Assembly: GCA_000499405.2 (NCBI GenBank)
Contig: HG738140.1
Location: 8,893,560-8,957,559 of the forward strand
Source of the DNA: Onchocerca volvulus
Lineage: Eukaryota; Nematoda; Chromadorea; Rhabditida; Onchocercidae
DNA: 64,000 nucleotides
Direction: 5' to 3'
Positions 1-12,268 of this stretch are shown here, one piece after another. A program made the translations under genes and the position numbers. The notes under the pieces were generated by a model. That model worked only from the letters and a program-made list of their open reading frames with translations. It did not search any database and was not told where the DNA came from. How positions within the stretch are numbered: position 1 is the first letter of the stretch; the number at the start of each line of letters is the position of its first letter.

Positions 1-195
1 AGGTCTACGAGCGAGTGGAGGAAGTTTACACGAGAGGAGAGATGTGTTTTGGGATGTGAAAATATTGCCAACTATTGCTTTGGTAAATCGGACATGTCTC
101 TTTTAGCAAAGATTATAGCGAGGTTAAGGGAACACAATCGTTGGATGGAATTCCAGTTCAAAATACCTGAGATGGATCTAATTAATCTAACTTAA
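1..195 (+). CDS. 3'-terminal exon of an unidentified gene (partial)
   Basis: The frame beginning at base 1 stays open for 64 codons and ends with TAA at 193-195. The encoded tail is mixed-charge and protein-like, with two Cys residues near CVLGCENIANYCFGK and a basic helix-like stretch around LLAKIIARLREHNRWM. I do not recognise the family. The 5' part lies outside the window, so this could also be a chance open frame. The AT-rich, stop-dense sequence that begins right after the stop fits a terminal exon followed by a 3' UTR. Confidence 0.45.
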   Translation, partial: RSTSEWRKFTREERCVLGCENIANYCFGKSDMSLLAKIIARLREHNRWMEFQFKIPEMDLINLT

Positions 196-1630
196 TTAAA
201 TTGTTGAAATAAGCATCTTTTTCACGTCTACCTGATTTCTTATTTTTACTGTTGGGTACTCATTACTTCAGAAGTATTTCTATCACTTCTATCATGTTGC
301 TATCATTATCGGTCCTCAGTGACTGATAATATGTATCAACCGTTTCCAACAACTGAAAATGCATCAGCCATGTTGCGTTAAATGTTGGCGTTCTATCAGA
401 AATTCAAGTTAATTTTATCACTTGTATTTGTGTGATATCGTCACATATTATAATTAATTATTATGTAATTAATTCAGTTTGAGATATTACATAAACATAA
501 AACTTATTACTAATTAAACGCTCGAAACTTTTCTTCAAAAATTAAGTTTGTAATTACTTGTGTTACGTAATATTCAAAATTCTTAATTATATGATTTCAG
601 GATGCTTTATTTTTTATTAAATAAATGGAGAAAACTTCTGGGCGTATTGCATCTTACAATCATTCCCATGAAATATATTTCATTACCTGTAACCTTTTCT
701 AGCATTAAAACGCTAGCGATTTAGAAGAAATCAAAATCATTGATTAATTTATAAGAATTGATTATATGCCGTCAGATTATATGTACTGATGAATTTGATT
801 GATCTTGAATTTTTTTAATCAAACAGAAGATCAGCACACTAAATGACATTTGATCGGTAGTATGTTGCTGTCACTTGGAATCTGGCGATGGTAGTTTTGC
901 AAAATTACTTAATTTGGATGCGGCAAACGAGGACAGTCGCAAGATATTCGTATTTTAGTCCTTCAAACGGGCAGTGTTTCATCTTTCTTACCGAATAAGA
1001 TCTTTTGTGCAACGAATGTGGAAATCACAGAAGAGACTACGGATTCAGACCAAGCCTTAAGCTGTTATGATATGTTTTCTTTCTGTTTCTCTTCGTATTC
1101 AGAAGATCTTGCCAATTTTTCTTCTGTACATCTTGATTCCAGTTTCATTTTGTGCGCAGAATAGGTAACTGACCATGGATGCAACCATGGTATGGCATAA
1201 AGTGAAAGAAGATGTAATCTGGTTATGCTCATTACCGGCAGTTTGTTTTTAAGGATGCTGCATTTTAATTGTCAGTTATTATTTATTTGCCAGGCAAAAG
1301 ATAAATGCATGTCAATCAAACAATTAGTTTCTGGATGGATTTCATAGCACTGCGCTTTCAGTGCTATATCAATGTTAAGCGAGCACACTTCCTAGTCATA
1401 TCTTTGAAATGCTCATTTCCGGCTTCCGCCATTACCTTCGTCACATATTTTGCCACTTGAGAATGAAGTTCTTATTAATTAGGAAAGGTAGCAGATTGGT
1501 AGTATGTTCGGCAGTAATATGCGTTTTAAATCGTTTTAGCTACAACGTTTGTTGGAATTTGTATGTGATTGCGTGTTCCTCGTTTTTAGCTTATTCTATC
1601 GCTCAAACTTTTTTTTTAAAGATATTCGCG
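196..1630. other. Intergenic region with no supported gene
   Basis: AT-rich sequence with stops in all frames, between the terminal exon ending at 195 and the ATG at 1631. It would hold the 3' UTR of the first gene and the promoter of the next. A short perfect inverted repeat (ACCATGG at 1172-1178, CCATGGT at 1185-1191) is the only structure noted. An in-frame ATG at 1409 would add a hydrophobic 74-residue extension to the next gene. I prefer the ATG at 1631, because a T-run followed by AAAG just before it resembles a trans-splice acceptor. Confidence 0.5.
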
Positions 1631-4600
1631 ATGAGTACTACAGCGATATTTGCTACGACAACAAAAGAAATTAAGCCGGAAGAACCACCTGTATACACTG
1701 ATCTCAGCCAACAATTTGTATCGTTTCAGGAATCTGACGAATCTGCTACACCACCTGTAACTGTTGAAGAAAATGAACCTGATAAGCAATCACGGAACTC
1801 CAATGGTAATAGCAATCAATTTATATGAAATTGTTTTCCGAATTTTTTGCTTTTCTCAGCACTTTTCCAATAGAGATTTTGTTCCATGAATGCGTTTATT
1901 GGTTTTTTTTTTCCCGTGCAGGGGGGAAATTTACATCGAAAAATCACTTCAATTGTCCAGAAGAGAACCAATACTGGAACAGTAAGTTAATTTAGCATCT
2001 TTCCAGTCTACGACATGGGACTTAACATCTCTACTTGAGATATTCATCAACGTTTAGTAAATTTAAAATTAATCTTAAAGAATTAAATGGACATATGAAT
2101 TTCTTGTACCTTTTCTGCCTAGTGCAGTGATTGAACGTAGAAATACTTTTTGAATATCTGTATGTTTGATCATTTTATTTTTATTGTTCATTTTTGAGTT
2201 ATTTTGCCGCGAGTTTAGAGCCGTTGTTCAGCTGAAACTTTTCGGGGTAAACTTTCAATTTAAGAGATTTCACGCGTACAATTTTTGATTGATTACTGCT
2301 GTGATAGCGATACTTTCACTTATGCAGTTTAAAAGAAACTGTTTTAGAATCATATTTCAAATTGCCATATTTATTCTTGAATAAAAATTATTGTATTATT
2401 GCTGTCCTTATCATGTGCCTTTCTCTCATTTTTCTTGAAGAGATGAGTGCCCGAAAGATCTTCGAGTATGTATATTTTCGAAAACGATCTTAAGATCCAA
2501 TTCTGAGAATCATTTCAGACATCGTTTGCCACAAAATCCTGGGAACAGGAAAGGGTCATAAAGTAACCGACAAATATCATCTCATTATAAGTATGAGAAG
2601 TTTCAGTGTTATATGCTTAATGTATCCGGCACATTTAGCTTAGTTAAGAAGTATTATAAAGGAAAGACTTTTTTTCTTGGATAAATTTTTTCGATATTTC
2701 TTTAATACTTGAGATGGTTATTTACTCTGTTTGTAACTTCTAATTATTCTGTTAATAAATTAAATATCTTTTGAAACTAAACAAAAGCAAATACCTCTTT
2801 TCTAAAAGGAGCCTATTTTTGATGCATTCCAGAAGTTCATTCCGCATCAAGTTTTTCTTTTATTTCATCAAATTTATCGAATAATTACTTATTTCAGATT
2901 ATTTTTTAGATGAAGCAGGAAAACGATCTTCTAACAGTGACTGTAATCCGAATGTCACTGGATGTAAAACACAAGAAACGTTAGAAGAGTTCAAAATGGT
3001 TGATGAAAAACAAAGAGCAAATGTAAAGAAAACTAAACAATTCCGAAAGGCAGAGTTTTTTCAAAAATTACAGTGTATCAGTACTAGATATGAGCTGAAA
3101 TTGTTTGCTTTTTTAGCGAAACACAAGGCAAGGAGGTGGGAACGGATTATGTCCACCACATCCACCGGAAGATGTGCCAGTGGTGAACTGGACTGAGGCA
3201 AAGGAAATCAAGCATATATTCCCGAAAACATATAACTACGTGGTAGGTCGCATTGCCCATAAATCTATAATTTTTGTTTATCTTGATTGCAAGGAATATT
3301 ATTGTGAGTCAATAATAAAATGATATCAGCAGGAATGGCACTGTTATCTATTTCAAAAAATGTTTGGAAACGACTTGATTCAGTTATTTCAAGATTGATT
3401 TTATTTGACTAGCTATAGTTGTATCATACCTCAAATACTTCAGTTTATAATTAGGCATGAAAGGTTTCAGTGCTTCACTTTGTTCGCTGAATATAAATAG
3501 AAAGAGATGCAAAAGTGATAGAACTGCATAAATATTATGTTCTGTAGCCGTGAAACCCCTTGTTGAAACTTCTCGCACAGTGCTGTTGTTTCTAGGTTTA
3601 CGCTCAAGCGCGTTACAGTTCACAGTACCTCAACTTGTCAAAGTGGAGAAAGGAATTTGATTTTTTCTTTGATAAATATAAGTACTGGTGCGATTTCATT
3701 CAAAAGTAAGTCCTATTTAAAATTTTCTCAAATAAAATGGCTTGGTCTAAGATTTTTGAAATAATCTAAACTGCTGGTGTCATCAATTTGCTTTTCGATC
3801 TTTCACAGGTTTCGCTTATGTTTTTCAGAAAACAATTTGGTAATCATAAAGAAATCACCAAAGCGAAGCAGCTTGTTGGACAACTCAGGTGGTTGCTTGA
3901 TCATTGCTGGGAGGGTGACGGAAGCAAACCTTTAGTACCCGAAATGTTGTGGAGAGCTCGAAAAGGTATGTTTTGTTTGTTGAGATGCTAGCTCGAACTT
4001 TAGAGATTACTAAAGAGGTGAATAGGGAGTTCGAAAAGATACTAATTCATCAGTGTATTTGTTTCAGAGGAGGCTCGAAGATGTGAACAACTGCTAATTC
4101 GTAAGGAGTACTACAAAAGAGAAGTATTGGGGAAGTCCGCTGCATCGTCATTATCTCGACGTGTGAATGCCAATATACAAAAAACTTTGGAAGGAGTTGA
4201 ATTACCGAAAGCGTCGTTATCTAACAAAATAAAGAAAGAAGAGAAAGAACAAGATGACAACCCATCAAATTTTTGGAAAGAGCGTGATCAAATTATCAAA
4301 AAAAGAGCGTATGTTTATTTTTACATTCGTCTGTGATGTTGATATATTTGATTGTATATTAAAAATATTTCTGATTATAACATTCCTTCAAGTATCCAAA
4401 AACACATTCCCTCGAAGTTTGAAAATATGTCTTTAGGCATCTCTTCTCGCTTCAATTCTTGGTGCGTCGTTGGGCAGATGTGCTAAAACAACTGCAAACA
4501 CCATCAGGACTAATGCGACCTCAATTTTATTGCGCTGTAATGCGAAATCATTTGGAAAAATATGTTCAAGATCTAGTAGCCGCATATGAAAAGATCAAAG

Positions 4601-7600
4601 ATTCTGAGGATTTCGATGATCAAATGATTCGTGAGATAATTTATTTTATTCTTAAATAATAAACTGTTACCATATTTTAATTCTTATTTGACTAGTTTAT
4701 TTTTTCCCTTTTTTCAAAAACTTTTATATTCAAAGATGCAGCAAATCTTTTCCATTGAAAATCACTTATTTACCGGATCTTAATTAATTTATCGTGACGT
4801 ATTGTTTATATGATATTGATCGAAAAGTCATTTGTTCAGTCATCTATTTCTCTAATCAAAACTGATTAATCAACTAGAGAGTAGTATCTAGTTAAATAAA
4901 GGAATCCGATCTGTATCCAAGGGATTTGTTACTACCGAGATATTTCTAGTGACGATTTTTCGTGATTATATGGTCAAATATCATATCGATCAGAATGTAG
5001 CTTAGTATCAGCTCTATCTTTATTTTGAAAAAAAAAAAAAAAAAAAAAATGAAAAAGAAAACAATAGTGCAGCAGAAGCATAATTTTCCTTTTTTTGTAG
5101 GCGTTCTTTTACGGCGGGATGTGCTATTGAAGCAGGAAATGCATAATAATGGCTTGGAATCGCTTACAAACAATTGGGTTATTTTCGAATCAAAATCACC
5201 CAAAGTTTTCAAAAAGAAATTAGATAGGGAAGTGAATTCTCGAGAAAGGGAAATGAGTTCTCGAGAACCATCCGAGTCATCGGAGAGGTTTTCATCTTCA
5301 AATACTTCTCCAATATTGCTAAAAGTGAGAGACTATCTGGATGACGATGTAAAATCTACTGCAGCTGCGACACCGAATTCTAGAGCAAAGCAAGTGGCAT
5401 ATAACCTCTCAGAGGTTACGAATACAGTGGAACTTGCTGCAACAAAGGACAGTGAAGCGAGCATATCAGAAAGATCTGGATTAACAACTGAAACTGAAAT
5501 CCCTCGACCTGTGGCAATTAAATTATCTAACTTGACAGGTCAGTTCACAGTGGAAGTTAATTATTTTACCGGATAGATAGATTGATAAATTATGACTATT
5601 TTTTCTACATTATCTTGTACTTCTTCTCTAAAATAGATTCGATGATGGGAATTCTTTTTAGTCTCTCACTTGATATTTTCAAAGATTGTTTAATTAATAG
5701 AAAAATGTAATAATCTTTTGCAGAATGTGAAAGAAATCGATTGGAATTGCAAGAAGTTGTAACAGTGGAAGCGTTGTGGGCAGCATTTGCTAAAACAGAA
5801 GCTCCAAAATGCAAGAATTCTTTTCTTCTTTCTGATATATGCAAAATTTTCCTGTAGAAAAGTGGTATCTAAAATCCAATAAAAGGAAAAATTGATACTT
5901 CATCAATTTCTTAATTTTCTCTTTCCAGTCAAAGATGATAAGCCAATACTGGATGCTATTGAAGCTGTTCTGAACTCGTGTAGAAATTATCGAGCAGTAC
6001 TTGAAGTTCCCCTACCAAAAACACTTGCTGATTTACGACGTAATTTGAAATTCCGTAAGCTTTTTAGTATTAACTTTTGTTTAGAAGGACTTTCCATCAT
6101 TAGTATTCATAATTATTTAATATGGTGGCAGTAGTTAATTAGTTGAAGTCGTGAACACTGTTTTATTTTCATTGTGCTGTTGGTGTTGTTGTACGATATG
6201 TTTCATATGCACAATAATAGACAGATTATTCAGCACTTCTAACAACAGAAACGAAATTTGTTCAACAAAACACGTTTCATTTTGCTTTAAATTAATTTCC
6301 AAATTATATGAATTTTTAAAAATTTAGATTTGTCTCAATTTCCAGGCAACATTCATGAAGCAGTAGCACTTCTACAAACTTTGATAATTCAGAGACATGA
6401 AGCAAAAATAGGTAAGTTTGTGACTTTTCTGGTAGTAAATGTGTGATTTTTTCGGTACATTTTGCAAATATTCATTTATTTTTAGAGAATTTTATGTGTA
6501 TTTATGTGTTTCTAAAATACTAAACAATAGTAAGAAGTAGTATATATGTATTTCTATTTCAATCGCTCTTTGCTGAATAAGAGGAATAAATTTATTATCA
6601 TCTTTCTTCATACTCGAGAAACAGTTGGAAATGTGGACAGCGAGTTTTTGAAATAGAGTATCAAATAAGATAAGCTCCTTATCAATCAAATTATTATTGA
6701 ATCCGCATGTTCGAAATTTCAAACGTAATATTATTATATTAATCTCAGCCATTTTATTCCTGCTTGTAGTGTCAAACTAAAATCTTGTTTGTTCTTGCAA
6801 AAAGGAATAAATAGTATCTGTTAAAATATTTGTGTCATGTCATTATATTTGCTATATCATTAAATACACAGTCTTATTACAACTGAATTCCCCACTATTT
6901 TTTTATCAGAATATAATACAACATATTTACTTTTTGAACAGGATCATTGTTCAACATCATCTCCATTATTCTTGAGATTTTCGATTCCTTCTAGTTGATC
7001 TCTCAAATTCTCATAATTTATGTTCTTCCATCTGTTTTATTCGAGCGGAATTAAGACAATATTTTTGTGTTCTCTCAATTATAGGAAACTTATCCTTGTA
7101 GACATTCTTATTTTTTGACATCTTTTGATTATATAAACAATACCTTTCAAAGAATGGTATACGTACTTGCTGCTATAGCTTTAGTCGAACATATATCCAA
7201 AAAGGATGAGAACAGTGTCTAAGTGCTGTATATTTTGAAATTTCTAATTGTTGAACAAAAACACAGTTTCTCAAAGTATTAATTTTTTTGGAAAACATGA
7301 AATAGTTTATAAAGACGGTTATTGTTTCTTCTGTTTCATTCAAAAATCAATCATTGAAGTGGAAATGTCAAGATAAAGTTGTATGAAATTACCATGTTAA
7401 TCCTACAGCATTAGCATTGATTATGTAGTTTTAAAAATCATTATTGATTATCTGATTAACAGTTGTCAAAGGGAGTGAGAATAATTTTCATGTTTTTTAA
7501 ACTTTCATGATTTTGTTCGCACAGTGATCAAAACTATATGTCCCATTATCAAGTGTTATGTATCCTAGATGAATATATGTCGAAAAATATTATATATACT

Positions 7601-10600
7601 TCTCTGAAATGTGTTTTTGAGTTTGATACGACAATGTCCTAATGAGATAGTCATATTTTATAATTTATACTACTTTTTCAAATTGCTGCTCTGAAATCTT
7701 TAAGGAAAGACTTTCTTACAAATTAGGAGTTTCATTACAAGGTATTATTTCGTTCCAACTTTAAAATGATTGATATGGTTTTATTAGTTTCATAATTATT
7801 TAATCTTATGAGATTTTGAGTACTTTTATGTTCATTTTTCGTAAATGACAATCATATTGAATTCTTTTAGGTCGTCGAGTTGATCCAATTCTTTTCGCAA
7901 ATCCGGAAATTAAAAGACTTCAAGCTCAGTTTGCTGCTTCAGCTGCAGTGCACAATTTGAATCCTGCCGTTTCAGTGAAATCAGCAGAAGTTGATTCTCA
8001 GATTCTAACTTCAGTTGGTGTGAAGTTTTCGCAAAATGATATTAAGCAAGAATTGGACGAATTGCCACCCAAAAAAAAGCAGAAACAGTTGGATAAAGAA
8101 GAAATTCAATATGATAAGGATGAATTGGAGAAAGAAACGAAATCAGAAAAAAATGATGGTGGTATCGAAATGTTGGCTACAAATCGTCCAAAGCGTCATA
8201 TTAAGGTACCGCAAAGGTAATTAAATTTTTTTCAAATCCATTAAATAAATTAAATGTTACTATCTGAAAATTAGGGCAGTAAAAAATTGTTACCTTTTTG
8301 CTCCCACGTCATATATTAAGAGTTTCAGCGTATTACTTGCTTAAGTAATATAACCATGCATTTGTGAAGCTTTTCATTAATAAATGTATTTCAGATTTAT
8401 ATTCGATGACGAAAAAAAAGAAGAGGAAAAAAAGAAAAAAACGGTGATGCACCTACAAACAAAAACTGCCAAGAGAAATAGTTCAAAATCAATAGACAAA
8501 CTGAAGGAAATATCGCAGCAGAGCAGCAGTCGCAAAGAAAAACTTGAAAAAAGGACTGACTCAATAGCGTCATCAATGTGAGTTGGGAAAATTCAATGTC
8601 ACAAAAATACGAATATTGTGCGGCTACTGCAAGACGCAATTAGTTTTTTTTCTTGATGAAAATAAAATGATCCGAAAAGTAGTATTGACAGATGCATATC
8701 TAAAATACATTTTGTTATCTCTGAAATTAAACAGAATAAAGCAACTATTTTAGGGAGTTATCAAACATGGAAACAATTGTAGTAATCCCAGAAGATGATG
8801 GTGTGAATTTGAATGACCGTAATTGCTGGTCTTCGAACAATGATGACGAGATGTGGGTCAAGCCTTGTTTTCGAAAGAAATTTAAATTCTGCTTTCATCC
8901 AGTATTCAGATTTTTGAAAATAATTATTGTAGTTCTTTGACGGTAATCCATGTTCAGTCCACAAAAATTGACATGTAAATTCATCTTTTCACCATTGGAT
9001 TCTTGTGTACTTTGATGAATAGTACGGTTTGGGGTGTTGAATTTTATTTCGTATTTTGATGTGGTATGTTTTATGGTTCGTGGTGTCAAGTTAGTTGCAC
9101 GTGGCTGATTATTAGCGCAGAAAAGTTGATATTACAGAAAGTTGTCATATAGGTCCTTTCAAATTAAGAAAATTATAGATTCAACGTTTGTCATTCTTTA
9201 AAGTGTATCGTTTTTTGATTGGCAACTTGAAACAATGAGGTACTATAAGATATTCTCAGGTGCTGTTATTTTGAATAAAAATATTTTAGCTTCAAGTTTC
9301 AGACTTATGGATCCCGATTTAGTTGACGTAACAACTGAACACGAATTGAAATGTGAGCCGAATGGAATAGTGCATGATGTATTTCGATATATCGCGACTT
9401 GGAAAAATGGTATTTCTAAAGAAGTAAGCAGACGTGTATATGAACTTTGGACTAATCGCAAGGTTTCTTTTTGAGTCTGCTAATGAATTCAAGAAATATT
9501 TAATTTTTTTAAAATTATATTCATTTGTTTTTGTTATATTCATCATGAATTTTGCTATCTCTCAGATTGCTGAAGCAAGCAAACAAGGTAAGTTCTTGAG
9601 AATTTTCGCTTTTTTTTAATATACATTTGATATTCAATTTTCTGCAGAACGATTGTTGTAGAATTTGCCAATTATAAAATGAAAATTGTTAAGGGAACAG
9701 AAAAAACAGCTGAACAGCAGCGACCAGTATTACCAGAAATTGTGCAGCAGAAACAGATATCATCCATCAATTTATTGACACATCTAGACGATACTCGTAG
9801 TTCGAACGAACGAGTGAAAAATCATAATATATCAAGCGTCTATTCAAATGATTCAATCAATCGATTGTCTACTACCGGGCTGTGTACCTCAGGGAATATT
9901 ATGTCTGGAGATATTTCCGGAGAACAGAATGAGGATGGAGATTGTGGTCCTTGGCGGCAAGTAAGTAGAAAATTATTTTCGATTTTTTTCTCATAAACGT
10001 AAAATAAGAACTGTTGGTATTTAAATGATCATCTTAAATTTTCAAGCAATATATCTAGATAAATTTTGAAATGGATTCGAATTAATTGATGATGTGACTT
10101 GAAAAGAAATTTATTGTTAATTTATCTTCCTTATTTTTGTATTTTTTAATGGAATGAGTTATATATTTGTTTATTATTTATTGAGTCAAAACCATTTGTT
10201 TATTACTTTTATTTTAAACAAAAAACCTTATTGAGTGAAAGAAAATTCTATATATCTTTATGTTCTTCTTAAACATAAAATAGAAAATCTGTGTAGATTC
10301 AGTTCTCGAGAAAAAAGATTCAGTTTTCTATTTCATGTTATTTAAAATGATTTTTAGGATCGTAGTTCTGCATTCTTTTCGGAATAAAAGTGACTAATTT
10401 CAGGTAGCATTTCGAAAAGAAGCATCATTAAGTGGACCTACAAAAATGGATAAACTAAAGACACAATATGACCATTTGCTTATGATTTCGGAAAAAGGCT
10501 ATGTGGGAAAGTTGTACTCAGAATGGATGTATGTTCCAGAAGGTGGTCCATTTGATGATAGGGTAAAAAATATAAGGCAGTTTATTCAAGAACTGGAAAA

Positions 10601-11086
10601 TATACTCAATGAACCAAATTCGACGTGGAGAGATTATTTCAACATGAAAAGTTTGTTCTCCTTCTTCGGAAAATTGTTTGCTTTATTTTTCGAGGAACTT
10701 ATGAAAAATCCTCGAATTTAATAATAATTTTTCAGAATACTTACAAATACTGATTGATAATGTAATGGTTGATATCAGTGCATTATCTGGACAAGGTTAG
10801 CAACAGTTTTTATCAATCGAAATGGTCATTAGCAATATTTCTTGTGGAAAGTGAAGTTAGAAACATTGTTGTGATAACATTTTATACAGAAGTTTTGTAT
10901 TAAGATCAAGGAAAATCTCTGTTAGTAAGAAATATCGATCATTTTTAGCATTCACAATTTTTTTTTTTTTTTTCAGCTGCATCAACTCATCTTTCATCCA
11001 GTATTACTTTTTCATCCAGCAGAAGTACCGTGAGTGATGTTGGACGTGATAGTGCAGATATTTCGATTAGACCAAATTCGAATTGA
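1631..11086 (+). CDS. Unrecognised multi-exon protein, probably nuclear
   Basis: About 20 exons can be joined in frame. The first is 1631-1805 (MSTTAIFATTTKEIKPEEPP). It is followed by 1922-1981, an exon near 2520-2591, an exon from about 2897 to 3022, 3117-3241, exons near 3599-3701, 3828-3965, 4067-4309 and 4439-4630, a long Ser-rich exon at about 5101-5539, and further exons to the TGA at 11084-11086. A 94-base intron at 3023-3116 joins two frames cleanly. Visible features are a Trp/Tyr-rich segment (WRKEFDFFFDKYKYWCDFIQ), charged helices (RRWADVLKQL; AYEKIKDSEDF), a nuclear-localisation-like PPKKKQK near 8070, a KRHIKVPQRF motif, Lys/Glu-rich linkers and a Ser-rich C-terminus. I recognise no domain. 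The composition suggests a chromatin or transcription protein, but that is inference. Splitting into two genes is unlikely, since frames connect across 9420-9680 (KEIAEASKQEF). Confidence 0.6.
5028..5049. repeat. Poly(A) tract inside an intron
   Basis: A 22-base A-run lies about 50 bases before the acceptor of the Ser-rich exon of the unidentified gene. Similar runs occur at 22150-22168, 41825-41846, 48443-48466 and 53674-53695, with a T-run at 47534-47552. They create lysine-rich chance ORFs and are likely places for assembly length errors. Confidence 0.8.
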
Positions 11087-12268
11087 ACAGCGCTGCTACT
11101 TGTTTTTTTGTCAATTTTTTCCATGATTTTTCATTTTTTTTTTTAAAGAAAACATTTTTTTTTTTTTGTTAAATATGAAATCGAGGCCAACTTTTTCCTT
11201 ATTTGTCGATGGACTTTTTCCATGAATTTTGGCAGTAACTTCATAAATGTTAGTCAGTATTCTGTCCTATTGATGAATTCTCAGCTGGATCTTGCCCTTG
11301 CCTCAGTTTTACGACTTTATGGGTTTTCCACTCTTGCAATTGTTGAATCCAATGAAAGAAACATGCTTTAAAATTAGTTCAAGTTCTCTTCATTTTCTGT
11401 TATGGGTCTTTGAGCTTATTGCATAAAAAAAGTACTGTCCAAAATTTAAGCAATGCTCAAGTTTCTATAATCTTTTTTCGGAAGTTTGTTCATATAATAC
11501 TTCACATGCTACCAAAACCTTTGTAATTTCTATGAAATTAAACTTTCTTACTTGCTTCTCTATCTATTTTCTGCCGAATCACTGAAGAGATTTCGATTAC
11601 CTAAAGAGGTTTATTTCGCTGTTTATATTAGTTTTGTTTTGCACCTATTTTCCTATCTCTTTTATGAAATATATTTTGCTTATTTGGACAGAATAAAACT
11701 TCCTACTCTTTTTTCTTGTAAATAATTAAAAATGATTAGAAAAGAAGCATTGGATGCTTAATTCTGGTAAAATATGTGTCTGGTGCTAATATGCTCAACT
11801 CCCTAATATTTGTTTTTCCCTTAATTCAAGTAATCTTTATTTATAATTCCAATGACAGCTTGGATGTTCATATATTAATCAGATCCGCAATTTCAGAACT
11901 TTGAGGAACCGAATACTCTCGAAAAATTTTATATAGTTTTTCATAATCTAATAAAATCAGATGACTCAATCTCCTTCTTTCCTTAAAGGAAGTTGACACT
12001 GCATTCATAAGCTATTCTCAAATAATGTGAATTTGATTTCAACAGATTCGAGAAATAATATAATTTCTTCAGATAGGCCTAATGAGACTTCTTCAGACTT
12101 TTCTGAAATTCCATTTCATTGATGAGTATTAATTGTCAACAGATAAGAAATAATAGCGAAACAAATCTATAAAAGTTCGCAATCTATGCATACAGAATGT
12201 GATATTTATAATATATGATAATAAACTACTATTGAATTATAGGTAGTACAACAACCAGTCCTCAAAAA
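11087..12268. other. Convergent intergenic region
   Basis: T-rich sequence between the stop of the plus-strand unidentified gene and the stop of the minus-strand TRAPPC13 gene. It should hold both 3' UTRs. No open frame of note and no RNA gene was seen. Confidence 0.6.

Noticed and set aside
3023..3196. Frame shift in the unidentified gene near 3100
   Set aside because: A 94-base intron (3023-3116) with a GTAAAG donor and TTTTTTAG acceptor resolves the frame change.
5025..5060. Lysine-rich N-terminus (MKKKKKK...) as a separate start
   Set aside because: It is translation of an intronic poly(A) tract. The real exon begins after the TTTTTTTGTAG acceptor at about 5100.
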